Made by a program: the position numbers and the translations under genes. DNA of 64,000 nt from Adiantum capillus-veneris (lineage: Eukaryota; Streptophyta; Polypodiopsida; Polypodiales; Pteridaceae). Of this stretch, positions 24,833 to 36,441 are shown one piece after another. The DNA lies in NCBI GenBank assembly GCA_014529385.2, contig CM043963.1, positions 94,088,412-94,152,411 on the forward strand, read 5' to 3'. Under the pieces are notes generated by a model. The model was given only the letters and a program-made list of their open reading frames with translations, had not been told where the DNA came from and made no database searches. The stretch's first letter is position 1. Each line of letters opens with the position of its first letter.

Positions 24833-25622
24833 TCTTTCTTTTTAGGACTAGAGAGCGCTCTTCAGGTGGATTAGTATTTATGTATATGAATTCTCTAGAG
24901 GAGCTATACAATGGAAGTGAAAGGCATATGTAAGCAGCTTGTTGTGAACTAATTTGCTGTATGTTAAGGATTGTGCTACCAACTTTTCTTAGTCTCTTTA
25001 ACCTTGTTGCATTGTTTGCAACACAGGCATCAACTTGTGTCTTGATTGCTTCTATCAATGTGTTGTCCATTTTTTTCATGTATGAAGTGCAATAGCTTGC
25101 TGCTCCATGTGCGTTTAGCACGAACTGTATATCTATGTTTGCATCCCAAAGCAAATCTATTGATTTGTTGAAGTTGCTTGTGAATATATTGGTCGGTTTG
25201 TGTCTGAGAAAAATAGTGGGACCTGAGATAGTTGCTTGCAATGCAAGCAAGTACTGCTCCATGGAGAGTTGTGTTTGTTTTAGCCATTCTTCAAATGTAG
25301 GTGCATTTTGTAAATCAATTTGGCTAAGTTGTCTTTTGACTTGTTGCAAGTAAAGCTTACCTTGTCTAGCCATGTTCGTCTCAAGTATTCCTTGTCGGAA
25401 AATAGTTGTAAACGGCATGGGGAAACGTGGGAAACCAAAGCGGAAACTTTTGCTCTTCTTTTGGCAAGTCTTGTGATGCTTGTGCTTGTGAGCTTCAGAA
25501 AGGTCATTTGACAGGATGGCTCCATCTGTGCTGATGTGGGTAGCTACAACCATCACAATATCTTGATCTGAGTGGGTCGTGAGTGACAGAGCATTCTCTA
25601 GTCACATCAAACCATGATCATG
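24726..25622 (-). pseudogene. Helentron Rep domain (HUH endonuclease, two Tyr)
   Basis: The HUH motif reads HDH at 25614-25622, just past a TAG; a second stop (TGA) follows three codons after the motif. Then come a Cys/His cluster HKHKHHKTCQKK leading to FRFGFPRFPMPFT, and the double-Tyr motif AASYCTSYMKK, with Tyr at residues 155 and 159 counted from the Met at 25556. SSQQAAYICLSLPL is the conserved stretch after it. All catalytic residues can be seen, but the two nonsense codons at the HUH site mean a full protein cannot be made. The Met at 25556 is only the first one after the stops. Confidence 0.88.
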
Positions 25623-26576
25623 CTAGCTACCGCGGCTCTGGAACTTCGTGATGAAGAAGAAGTCTCGTATTTTGCCGCATATGGAGGAACCGGTGTGCAA
25701 CAAGCGTTTCATTGCGTTAAACCTATTGACGTAGAAATGAGCGGTCGCAATGGGATCGGCACGAATGAGCCGACGCTGGTATGAGCTCAAACTCTCCCTG
25801 GGCTCCTGGCTTAGTGGGACCAGCTTCTTCAGTGCAGCAAGAAGCTCTTTCCATCTCCGCTCTGCGGAGGAGAACATGACGAAAAATGTAGGTGGTCCAA
25901 GTTGTCGAATCATTGTGAAAACATTCTTTTTCATCTTTTCCTTGTAGTCGGGGGATGTGCGAAGTGCCTCGAAGTCTATAAAGCCTATTCTTGAGCTGAG
26001 AAGTCTCTCTATGTTTGTGTCTTCTACTACTTGTCTTGTAGTCAACGTTGCACCAGCTAGCTTTCCCTTGCGCATTCGCACCCAAACAAAGGAAGCAACT
26101 TGGCATGACATAATTTTGATAGACTTGAAAAATAAATTCTCGATGCTCAATGCGAACCTTCTGTCAACATTCATGAGCTCCCACTTTGCAATCGCTTGGT
26201 AATCTTTTGTTGCGGCTTCTCTATATCTTCTAGGGGACCCAAAGAAAAGAGTTGGGAAATTCAATTCCTCGCAATACTCGTCTGTGAAAATGCTCAACAA
26301 CGAATTACCCTCGCAAGGTGCAACACGAAGAACCTTGCCACTATAATCAACAACCTTTGCCGCACTTGTGACCCCATGAAGCATGACATCAGTCTGCTCT
26401 TCCTCAACCTCATCATTGGGTGTAGTGTCGCTAAGGGTATTCGCAGGAGCTACACTTAGGCTAGAAAGATGCACGAGCCACTTGTTGCTGATGGTGACAC
26501 CTTCTTGCATGTAGAGAGGGGTGGATAGCAGCGTAGTGGTTGCATGCATCGTGAGCAAATGCCTCTTAAGTAACAT
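25623..26576 (-). pseudogene. Helentron Helitron-like N-terminal domain
   Basis: Matches the Helitron_like_N block placed before the Rep catalytic motif. Signature pieces: APCEGNSLLSIFTDEYCEELNFPTL with the conserved EELxFPT turn, KWELMNVDRRFA, NLFFKSIKI, then MIRQLGPPTFFVMFSSAERRW, one of the most conserved Helentron strings. The frame ends at FQSRGS followed by TAG at 25623-25625, exactly where Pro precedes the HUH triad in relatives. The same frame goes on past the stop into the Rep domain. Confidence 0.88.
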
Positions 26577-26791
26577 CTATCGTATTCAAGTTTTTGTTTG
26601 ATTCCCACAAGAACAGAAGCCTCGTCCTCAATGAAGTGAGGCAGCACATCATGGATCTTTTCCAAGTTGGAAAGCACATTGACGACACTACCTCTAAGCC
26701 CATACTGCCCATCGAATGTAAGCTCTTGTATCTTGGCAAAGGGGATACGAATGGAGACCAAGCATGCCTCTACGGGGATTAGGTCTGACAC
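26456..26791 (-). pseudogene. Helentron DUF6570-like segment
   Basis: The segment containing GQYGLRGSVVNV, then VLPHF, VLVGIKQKLEYDRCYLRG matches the pattern I know as DUF6570 in Helentron proteins (a GQ..L.G.VVNVP-type turn followed by a LPR/LVxLKRK-type turn). The frame should change near 26576 to continue as YLKRH...LYMQEGVTISNKWL in the next segment. The function of this domain is unknown. Confidence 0.7.
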
Positions 26792-26869
26792 ATATGGAAG
26801 TGCTGGATTGAACCCTACCTATTGCAAGGCCCATAGAAGTTTGCTATCGCTCGACAAGTGTTTCTTGCA

Positions 26870-27132
26870 TCAAGCGCAAGCAAATGCATTATCATATCGT
26901 CTTCGCTTCCTTGAAGTGGATTCTGCATCTGAAGGCAGAAGCTTGCATGTTAATTGACGGCAAAATAACAAGCGTCCACATTTTTTGCACAGTATAATGG
27001 GCATGTCTTTGATGGTTTTGATGTATGTCTTGATCGTCTTGCTCAGACTGGCACTGGCGTGTCGTGTCTGTGCACTAGTGACCAGGCCATGGTCTTTCTT
27101 CAAGCGTGAAAGCTTACATTTTGGGGAAGTAA
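26870..27132 (-). pseudogene. Helentron protein N-terminal Cys-rich segment
   Basis: The open frame enters from the LTR at 27132 and reads SPKCKLSRLKK, then LCKKCGRLLFCRQLTC, with four Cys in pairs that could bind zinc, followed by a basic patch (SRKRRRYD). Helentron proteins often begin with such zinc-finger-like blocks before the DUF6570 region. The part upstream of the LTR insertion should lie beyond 41863 on the same strand. Confidence 0.55.
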
Positions 27133-27305
27133 TGTCAGGAGACGGGTCCTGTACCCTAATGACTAGGCTAGGCAAGGCTTACGGCCACGGGACAGGCTAG
27201 GCAATGTGGACAGGGGATCCATCTAGGGCAAGGGGCTAGGAGCCTACCCTATAAAGGGAGGTTGGGAGGAGGATCACCAGCAGCCTAGTGGCCTAGTTCA
27301 TTACA
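27133..27305 (+). repeat. LTR of the left LTR element (5' LTR)
   Basis: A 173-bp repeat starting TGTCAGGAGACGGGTCCTG and ending TTCATTACA (TG...CA). It contains CCTATAAAGGGAGG, a likely TATA box of the LTR promoter. Related copies are at 36130-36275, 36276-36441 (inverted) and 41693-41863 (inverted). A primer-binding-site-like sequence follows at 27306. Confidence 0.85.
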
Positions 27306-27319
27306 CTGCTATCAGAGCC
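27306..27319 (+). other. tRNA-Met primer binding site (diverged), left LTR element
   Basis: CTGCTATCAGAGCC directly follows the LTR, one mismatch from the common plant initiator-Met site CTGGTATCAGAGC. Confidence 0.75.
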
Positions 27320-30300
27320 AATAGCATTATGATCCCCTGTAGTAGCACCCCTTCTACACACTTGGTTGCTCCTTCTTCTGGCGGTGGTCAGCTTCCCAAC
27401 CAATTGCACTCAGGTTTAGCTAGTACTCCTCTCCAGAAATTGGTAACCTTGCACGGCCTTTTCAGACCCCAATGTAGCAGTTTCTACACAAAGTCTTACC
27501 AAGGGTTTCATTACGTAGATTCTAATCCAAGGGCTTGGATTGCAAAGGCAACACCCAGGGATCCCAGGTCTAGCTTCCACTAGTCTTACATTGGTATCAA
27601 GAGCCTCACGTTTTTTCAGGCAGGGCGTGGTCCTTTCCACTTCTCCTTTTTTGCATGTTCATGCAAGCAAGGGAAAACACGAAGCTCGGCTGTGCGGACA
27701 TGGCCGCTTAGCAAGCACCGTCGACCCATCTTGCACCCGCGGGATCCACCCCTATCGAGGGGAGTGAGTAGAGGCGAGGAAGGAAAAAACGGGCTTTCTT
27801 TGGCTCGGCAGGTGCGCGCGGGGATGTTGAGAAAAACGCGTCACACATGCCGATGCCGTGGAGCAGCAGAGTGCTCTCCTTCTCTCTCTCCCTCTTGCTC
27901 GTCATCACGGCCTCTGCCTCCATAGCCAGCCTTGTGTTTTTTTCGACCTTCCAGATTGGGCCGCCCATGGTGACCTTAGGCCATTCAATAAGAAGGAAAA
28001 AAAAGACAAAAAGCTAAGTAGCGGTCGGCCCCCCCCATCATCTTCTTGGGTGGTTCGACGAGGATCTCAAGGTTGTAGAATTTCTACAGCTCCGCCAATT
28101 CAGAAAACTTCACAAATCTACAGAGACTGATTCTTGAGCATTCGATAGCAATTTCAAATTGACCACACCTATGCAAAGATGGTGTAAGCCCTAAGGACCG
28201 CATGCACGGCAGGTGCCATATGCAACACAATTTTGACAAGGCTACGAACCAACATGCATGCAAGGCATGCGTGGCTATAAACCAAAGTCAAGGACTTGGA
28301 TTAGGGCATCGATGGCATGTTTGCATGGTAGCAACGACTTGGTAAAACATAGTCAGTCCAAGGGTTAGTAGGTGGAGAAAATTCAAGCAAGTTGAGTTAG
28401 GTTTGAGTTTTGGCAACCAACAACCGGCACAACATGAAAGGCTGCAAATAAGCTCCAAGGCTTTGAGTAAGCATGAACCGTAGACCGATCACCCCGGCCT
28501 CAAACATGCCTACTGGCACGGACATATTCTACGACAGGACACGATTGGTGCCGGTAGCAAATTCATGTTGAAGGTATGTTTTCTTTATCAAATTTAGATC
28601 GTTCGTGTTTGTTGAAATTTTAGGTTTTCAAATGGAGTGCAACTCGACACCGTCAAGGGAACGACAACCTCAATCGACCACAAAGTAGTATATGGGTGTA
28701 GCATTCATGCAAGAACCATAAGATCGGAGCACGGCTCCGTATATGGCTACTCATGAAGATGATAGAATACGATGTTGTATACAACTATTCACACGCACGG
28801 CTTGTGTCGCTAAAGAGGCTAGAACAAGGGCATGTCATTATCTTGAAAACCTGCATCCTCCTCAATTGGCAAGTACGAGCAAGACTTGCTACTTGTAAGT
28901 AAACGTATTCGGCAGCCCAGTAGCGATGGCAATTCCAAAATCTGGCAGACATCTCTGTTTGGATTTAAATTTTGGCTAGGACATGGATCCTCGGCAACAT
29001 GTTTTTGCACTTAAGTGATAAAGACAATAGTTCTTGGTGTCATATATATTCTATATCTACGAGACATTCTGCATCAGCATAATATATCGAAAGGGACTGT
29101 TGCCTAGTTTCCCCCCAAAGTCCGTATGCTACTAGCATATTCCAAACTTGGGAAGCTTCGACTTGCTTAAATTGCCATCGTCCAGTAGAGCCTCGTTGCC
29201 TAGTTTCTTATATTGGTATCAGAGCCAGGTTATGGAGGTGGAGCACGGTTGCCGCTTCTTCTTTGTCACGCATGGCATGCATGGAGTATCTCTCTCTCTC
29301 TCTCTCTCTCCTCTCACAACGTATGGCTATGGAACGCTTTATCTTCGCAGTTTTCATGCTCGCGAGTCACGACTATCGTTTGCTGCCTGCAAGAAGAACA
29401 AAGAGAAGGACGTCCTTAGCTTGCCCATGGATCTTCTTGATTTCCTGTAGCGGCAAGCTTTGGCATATGGTGCATGCCTGCGATGATAAAACATCCGCAT
29501 CAGTACGATGCCAGCCCATGGATGCACGATAATCAAATAGAGGCTTGGAAAAGCATCGCCACAGTGTATACGAGAATCAGATGAAGGCCCAGAAAAGCTA
29601 AATTTGTTTTCTCTCAGGCTGCTCTTCGGGTGGACTTACCCTCAAAATCACCACAAGGTGAAGAAGAAACCTGATTTCCGCTCAAATCGGGCCACTGAGG
29701 CTGGATTTGCGATCTGGATCACCAGGAGGAGGACCAGAAAATCATGTCTTACGCTCCATATCACCAGGCTGCCTAGCGATCTCGGTTTTGCTGCTCAGGC
29801 CAAGAGAAGAGAGAGGGTGCTAGTGGCGCCCAGATTAAAGCTTACACAAGCCAAACTCGCTTGTGAGGCAAGGGCGCACTCATCAAGCCCAGAACTGTTG
29901 CGTTTTCTTCCCACAGAATTTAATTTCGGGCTTATATGTGTAGGCGGAGCTTCACGCACCAAAACTGCCGAATAATTGCAAGAAGCATGCAAAAATTTTC
30001 CTCTCGGCTGAGGCACTCCTTCCTAAATGAGCATCAGAGTATGCAGATCTTGGCTTGCAACCTCGGCTCATGACATGCAGTCAGCGTTTCAAGTTGGAGC
30101 GAATCCCAACTTGGTTTTGCACTCGCGATATCTGCTGAAGTAATTCATTTTCGGGATGTCTATAAGATGATGCTTAATGGAGACAAGCACATTGCGGGTT
30201 CTTGGCATGTGACACCGACATCTCCACCAAGTTATCTATCCTGGTATGCTCTTAATTTCATGCAGGAATCGTTTTCTTTACGAGTTCTATTATGCATACC

Positions 30301-33300
30301 TTAGAGTAGGACTCCGTGTGGCAGGCATGTAAGACATGTCTAGACAACATGTACGACACGCCTTGGTGTACATGTGTACCTACAATTTTTCTATGGCAAC
30401 CCGCCTGTAAGGAAGAAGTCCATTCCTAGGAGGATTATAGGCAACTTATGGCATGCACGGCATGTTCGTATGTTGATTGAGTTGATTAAGCAAGCTTTCA
30501 CAAGGTGTGATCCATGCATACCAAGCATGTTTTTATGCTTCCAAGGGATTTGGACCTCATCAATAAGTGTCTACGGCATGGTTGTGAGTGTCCGTATGTT
30601 ATCCTTGTGGCACCAGGTGCACTATTTGTTCGAGTCAAAGTAAACTATTGTATGTGGAAGGTTACTTCGACCTACTCTGCATGCATGGCGAGGACATGCC
30701 CTCACGGATTGGGCATAATTTTGTATCCTTGAGGCAAGTATGCATTTGGATTCATGATATGGGCATGTCCCTAGTTATTGCATGAGCCATGGTCTACTCG
30801 CTCATACTCTTTATAAATTTTTCATGTGTGCCAATGAGCCATATATGCAAGGCATATACAAGCTCTTGATGGTATTCCCTTACAAGGTTGTACGGGTAAA
30901 GCAAGGCCGGTTTCTGAATCCATGAAGATTTGAGTGATATCCCAAGGTAACGCAAATCCTACTCCCATGACGGTAAGGCCGGTCGTGATAGCATGCCGTA
31001 ATCACATGCAGGTAAAGTCGCTTGTCAAAGCATGAAGGCTTGGCAAAGCTTCTCATGCATGGCATGCAAGGCATGCATGAGGGTCCGAAGTTAACCATCA
31101 TGTCACTCGCATGATATGGTTGAGACTCATTACATGTTGCTTGGGACTCTCTTGCTTGTCCGAATTGGTATCCACCCTACTCGCATGACAAGGCATACTC
31201 TGCGAGTTGAGCATGACCTCGTATGTTGAGTGAGGGTACACCTTTTTGATTCATGGTGATGCTCGCTCCCTTATGATTGCACGTACTATGGTTTACTTGC
31301 TCCAGAGCTACATGACACACTGCTACGAGCGTGTGTTAGAGATTTCAACAAGGAATATGCAAGGCATAATCCTAATGGTTGACCAGTTGAGCCTTTTTTA
31401 TACTTTGGTGAGACACGGTGTCTCTTTTGTGTGGGAAAAAAGAGCTGTGTTCAACTCTTTTGTCTATAAGATAACCTCTCATCAAGCAGAGTTTGCATGC
31501 TATGTATGCACCACAGACAAGGCATGTAGGGAGTTGTAAGGTGCAACACTAGAGCTGCTTCAGTTGTTGTTATTTCTCGACTTGTGCAAGGCACACTTAA
31601 GATTTGGTAAGCAATACGCTAGGCTAAGAGCCATGAACTTCTCTTGTGAACATCTAGTTGTTTCACTACAGAGTTGGGATTTAAAGGACGTCTACACTCA
31701 TTATGCACAAGGTTGCAAGTGTAGTATACGCTTGACGTATTTTGTCCTTACATGCAAGGCATGAGGATCAGTTTCAGCACATGGCTGACACTTTGCCTTG
31801 GTGGTTCTTTCACCACAGTTTTGACTACGAGTCACACTATTGTATGTCACTTGACTAGAGTCTCATGACTATGAGTCATTCCTATTTTCTTGTGAGGTGT
31901 CTCTCTCCTCATTGCCTCTCAGATAGCGTCCTTTTTCTATACGATAGTTCAAGGCGAGTACGGCTCTTTACTAAGATTGTTTTTATGTGCAAACAATCTA
32001 TACGATTTACCACTCTCTTGCGGGTAGTCCCTATATGCAGATCAAGGTAACGGCATCTTGCATTCTATCGCGTGAGGTGGTTATGATGCTTTGTGGTCAT
32101 GGTACTGACGGCAGCAAAGCGAACTCCGAACCCCTGACGGCCTCTAAAACACCGGGGACCGAATGGCGCGCCTCGAGCCTGTCATAGTAAAGCAAACAGG
32201 GGGCACCACCTAGCTTGAGCGGCTAGGACGCAAACAACACACCACCATAACAAAGTTTTCATCCAAGAGAGATGGATGCTTGGGAGTAATGATGAAGAGG
32301 AAGGGGAATGAGATCAAGTGAGAGAGAGAGAGAGAGAGAGAGAGTATAGCGGCTTAGTACTTAGGCACCACAGAAGGATGGCGAATCCGCACACCCTTCA
32401 CACATACACAAGCTCACTCCAAACACAAGACTAGGTGGCGATTCCGCACACCTCACATGGGCAAAACATTGCAAGAAAACATACTCACAAAACCTCAAGC
32501 TTTATTTAGAGAATAAGGCGATGAAATGGGGGGCATAGGGTAGGGGAAAGAGAAGGGAGAGAGTGGTAGAGCACATGGCTAATAGGTGGGAGCTGATGGC
32601 GAAGATTCGCACGAGGGTTATGGCCATCATCCTTCATTTAGCTGCCCTTCATCTTCCATAGCCCAAGGGTGTATAGGTCATGCTCAAGACTAGCATGGTG
32701 ATTGCGGTGATGGTGATGGTGTGGGTGTGTGTGTGTGCGCTAGGCACACACAGTACATAGTGTATTCTTTGGTGATGTTGTGTGTGTTTAGTGTGATGGT
32801 GACCCCTCTTTATATAGGGGAGGAGGGGGGAGAAATTCTAGAATTTAGAAATGAAGAAATCATTATCTACATAGGACATGTGACTGTGGGCCCCACTTGT
32901 ATGGCTGTGTGTATATGTGCCAGAACAGCAATCTCATGAGAGAGAGACTAAGAGAGAGAGATGGGTTGATGAAAAAAAGTGAGAGGTGACATGGAGAATA
33001 AAGTAATTACAAGAGGGGAGAGAGGGGAGTGTGTTCAGAGGTGAATCTGTGTGCAGATGTGTGTGAACACAAGAAAAATCAGGTAACCACCGGGTGGGGA
33101 TGGGTCTGTGGGCACCTTTTTCAGTGAAACTGAATGTGTGTGAGTGTGGGGGAGGTTATTTAGCTACAAGACAAGAGACATGGCGCCCTTTAGAGAGAGG
33201 GGGGGATATTTGGGTCATGGGATATGATAGGAGAGAGAAAAGGGGGGTGGGGTATACTGTTTTGGAAGATAGGATAAGTTGCATGTGAGTTAGGGTGCAT

Positions 33301-34400
33301 TATTGGTGAGTTAGAATGTATTATTGGTGAGGGGTGGGGTAGCTTGAGGGGAGAGAGAAAGGAGAAAGGACAAGGGGAAGAGAGAGGGGGTTGACCTTTT
33401 GAGTGGAGGAGAGGAAAAGGGACACACGGCGGGACAACAGTGAAGAAAAAGGAGGCAAGGTGGGGATGGGCTGCCCCGTAGACATGAGGTGGCCTATTTT
33501 ACCTTTCTTATATATTTACATAACCATACTTTATTTTTTCTCTTACTTTTTTCCAATGCCTTTTATCACTCCCTCCCTAAGAGGAGGTTTTCATAGGGTG
33601 GGGACGAGAGAATAGGGGTATGGGAGCTTGGCTTGTGAAAAGCCCCCATCAGTACCACCTAGGTTCTTAGAAGGATTAGCTTGCTTTCCTATTTTTCTGT
33701 CATGGTGGCACAAATTTGGGTTTGCAATAAGCTAATATTTTGGAATAGTTCACATGGTTGTTTTCATAATGCGAAGCCATACACTAACAGAAGATCATTG
33801 TGCTCATCAATTAAGCAACTTTTGGAGCCATATTCTTCCCATGTATTAACCTATGATGGTTAGTATACGGTTTATTCTTCACTTTTACCACGGGTAATAT
33901 TACATCCATAAGGGGTGAAGGATATTGTATCAAAACTCAAGATGGTATATCCCATTCCTAGTCATGTTACTTGGATGGTAAGACTATCCTATACGCTATG
34001 TTGGGGATACGATTCCAGCTTAAGTGCTATGTTGAGAATATGATTCTTGTCTAAGTAGGCGTAACAGCTATGGAGAGAGGTCCTCAGTTGTTAAGTCGAA
34101 GCGCATCAGAATTCTTAGCTTATGAGATATATTTTCTCAGTTAAGTCATGGTTTTTAGATGTCCTCAACTAATGTTTGTTTTTAGTACTTAGTGCACAGG
34201 TGCAGGCATTGGTTGGACTACTGCGTCGAGGTAAGTATGAGGTACTTTTCCTCTTCACCGTAAGTGTTTCCTTTACGCTGTGTTTTACATGTGGACTATG
34301 TGATAATAAGTAATTTTCTCATGTACATGACACAGTCATGTTTTTGGTCAGGATAAAAGGTTTGTGTACACAGTACCAACCTTTCCCTTCCACATATCAT
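27320..34400. other. Internal, mostly non-coding region of the left LTR element
   Basis: No supported gene. It contains PBS-like sites at 27588 and 29211, CT at 29287-29311, GA at 32319-32344, many GCATGC/AAGGCATG words from 28190 to 31760, and a GA/GT-rich block at 32500-33650. Open frames of 60-120 codons lack motifs. Confidence 0.55.
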
Positions 34401-34440
34401 ATTTTCCATACGATGGACTAGAAGTTGCACCACAGACATA

Positions 34441-36275
34441 ACCTGTCTTTTGGGTGAACATGTTTAAGAAGATCCCATGACTACGACGGTAGAGATCGTT
34501 CTATTGGCACATGTTTTACATTACGTGGACGTTCTACATGGTCTAGGAACTCACGGAGTTCAGTTTAGACAAGGTGTGGAGCAGATTTAATGAGGGTCTC
34601 TCTCACTCCTGTCGCTGAGTGTTTTATGATTCCTCCACACACAAGTACTTTTTGTACTTGTCGGATGTTATATTTCTAACATCCCTATGTGAGACATATT
34701 CCACATGTGGAGAATATGAGTTCTCAGGGACTGACACTAGCGCCATTCCTTAATTATGTGTCGTGACAAAGTCCCTAGGTACTGGTCACATCTATTTTCT
34801 AGACCATTTTTAGCACGACGTATCAAGAGCAATTTCGTGGCCAGAAATTTTTGGATACTTAGAATGACTTGTTAAGATACAAGTACTGCTAAACAACATT
34901 ACAGATGGTTGTTTATGCATATAGCAAGGCTATAAGTTGTTAATGAAAAAGTTTCATTGTCTGTATCTAGAAGTGATCAATGTTTCACCCTATTATTGTG
35001 ATTTAGACGTTTCAGCAAGGCTTGCAAAAGATTGCAAACTAAAAGTATTTAGTTTCTTTTCAGAACTATTTACATTCCTTTTATTGCGTGTTAGACGCAT
35101 CACATTTGCCATAAGTATTGGCAAGGATCATTGTGGATATACAGGTTCGGGTTAGTTTTTGCTAAATGCATGCACACTAGGTGTTATGGGCCCTTAGTGT
35201 TTCGCAAAGGCTGATTTGGAACGGCATGCATATTCCACAGGTTGTTGCTTATGAAGCATTTTGCACTCTATGTGCACTATCTCTATGAAATTACTTTTAA
35301 ATCCACTAATCACCAATAGAGGTCATGGCTTGGTTTGGGCGTTTCTGGATTTTTTCACGTTAACCACGATGGTTATATCAGACATTGTTGATTCTTCACC
35401 AATGTTAAACCCTACTTTGATTTCCTATTTACTAGTCATCTGGGACAACTGTCTGTAAACCGTGCGGAAAACACACCTCAGTACTGTCAGTTATCCAAGG
35501 GGATAGGCAGATTACAAAGAGTAATCTTGTGCTAAAGGATCTACTAGGAGCATACGTTAACACAACGCATTTCTAGATAGATGATTTTCTACCTATTCTA
35601 GAATTTGCTTAAGTACGATTTTCGACTTTGAACACCTCTTGTGGTGGGGTTGGAGATTGTGTCAATACTTTCATACGTCAAGGACTTACTACGTGTGCTG
35701 ACAGAGTACGTTGGCACGTAACCTTTATTAGGGACAAACATGTAACGGACTTTTCAAGATACTCAAGCGAGTAGGAAATCTGGCTCACAATTGCATGGAA
35801 AGTTACGCCAAGGTTTCCTTGCATTATTCCAGTACCTTCAGAAGATCTGAAAACTGGTTATGCCTTTGGACAACTCTTAGTTGTGGTTACTCCTTTACAA
35901 CACTCAGGTGAGTTATATATGGAGTTACCATTTAGACCCAAGTGGTTGCAAACGGACAACAATGTTGAAAACCAAGATACTTCTCTTGGTTTCATTGAAC
36001 CTCCTCACTGCACCAATTATCGGTCATACAGACAACTGGGACATCAATAACGAGAACATCAATATTCTTAAGAAGAAGTTTCCCACTTTTATTTTCGAGG
36101 ACGAAAAATCTTCTTTAAGGGGGGAGTAATGTCAGGACATGGGTCCTGTACCCTAAGAACTAGGCTAGGCAAGGACTACGGCCAAGGGCCGGGCTAGGCA
36201 GTGTGGACAGGGGATCCGTCTAGGGCAAGGGGCTACGAGCCCACCTATAAAGGGAGGTTGGGAGGAGGATCCAGT
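34441..36275 (+). repeat. Left arm of a large inverted repeat
   Basis: Matches the complement of 36276-about 38100 with scattered substitutions and indels, for example ATGGTTGTTTATGCATATAG at 34906 against its partner near 37705-37725. It covers the 3' internal region, PPT and partial LTR. Confidence 0.82.
36117..36129 (+). other. Polypurine tract of the left LTR element
   Basis: AAGGGGGGAGTAA sits immediately before the 3' LTR (TGTCAGG at 36130). It primes plus-strand DNA synthesis in LTR retrotransposons. Confidence 0.75.
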
Positions 36276-36441
36276 AGATAGGCCACTAAGCTCCTGGTGA
36301 TCCTCCTCCCAACCTCCCTTTATAGGGTAGGCTCCTAGCCCCTTGCCCTAGATGGATCCCCTGTCCACATTGCCTAGCCCGGCCCATGGCCGTAAGCCTT
36401 GTCTAGCCTAGTCATTAGGGTACAGGACCCGTGTCCTGACA
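36130..36441. repeat. Two 3' LTRs joined tail to tail (36130-36275 plus, about 36276-36441 minus)
   Basis: The plus-strand LTR runs from TGTCAGGACATGGG to GGAGGATCC; the minus-strand LTR ends TGTCAGGACACGGG when complemented. Both lack their last bases (the TTCATTACA end), so the junction lies inside the LTRs with hardly any spacer, forming a palindrome centre. Confidence 0.82.

Larger units (their letters stand above)
22219..27132 (-). pseudogene. Helentron Rep-helicase-EEP endonuclease polyprotein (broken)
   Basis: One long transposase-like gene read through several frames. Domain order: CxxC zinc-finger-like N-terminus (27070-26930), DUF6570-like block (26791-26560), Helitron-like N domain (26576-25623), HUH Rep with the double-Tyr motif (25622-24726), linker (24832-24150), Pif1-type helicase (24247-23000) and a C-terminal EEP nuclease (22800-22219). 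The fused EEP domain and the DUF6570-like region are hallmarks of Helentrons, not of canonical Helitrons. The N-terminus is interrupted at 27132 by an LTR. At least four stops and about five frameshifts were seen. Confidence 0.88.
27133..36275 (+). mobile_element. Left LTR element, about 9.1 kb, no intact gag-pol
   Basis: LTR at 27133-27305, PBS, about 8.8 kb of internal sequence, a purine-rich AAGGGGGGAGTAA tract at 36117-36129 (polypurine tract) and a 3' LTR cut off at about 36275. No frame with protease, RT, RNase H or integrase motifs was found. The last 300 bp before the PPT encode remnants (HLDPSGCKRTTMLK, then FEDEKSSLRG) that are paralogous to the same part of the right element. It is best described as a large non-autonomous or badly decayed Ty3-type derivative. 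Two further PBS-like sites at 27588 and 29211 suggest nested pieces. Confidence 0.75.

Noticed and set aside
32500-33650. GA/GT-rich block with short plus-strand frames (32721-33615) as a gene
   Set aside because: Composition-driven short frames with no motif, inside the LTR element interior.
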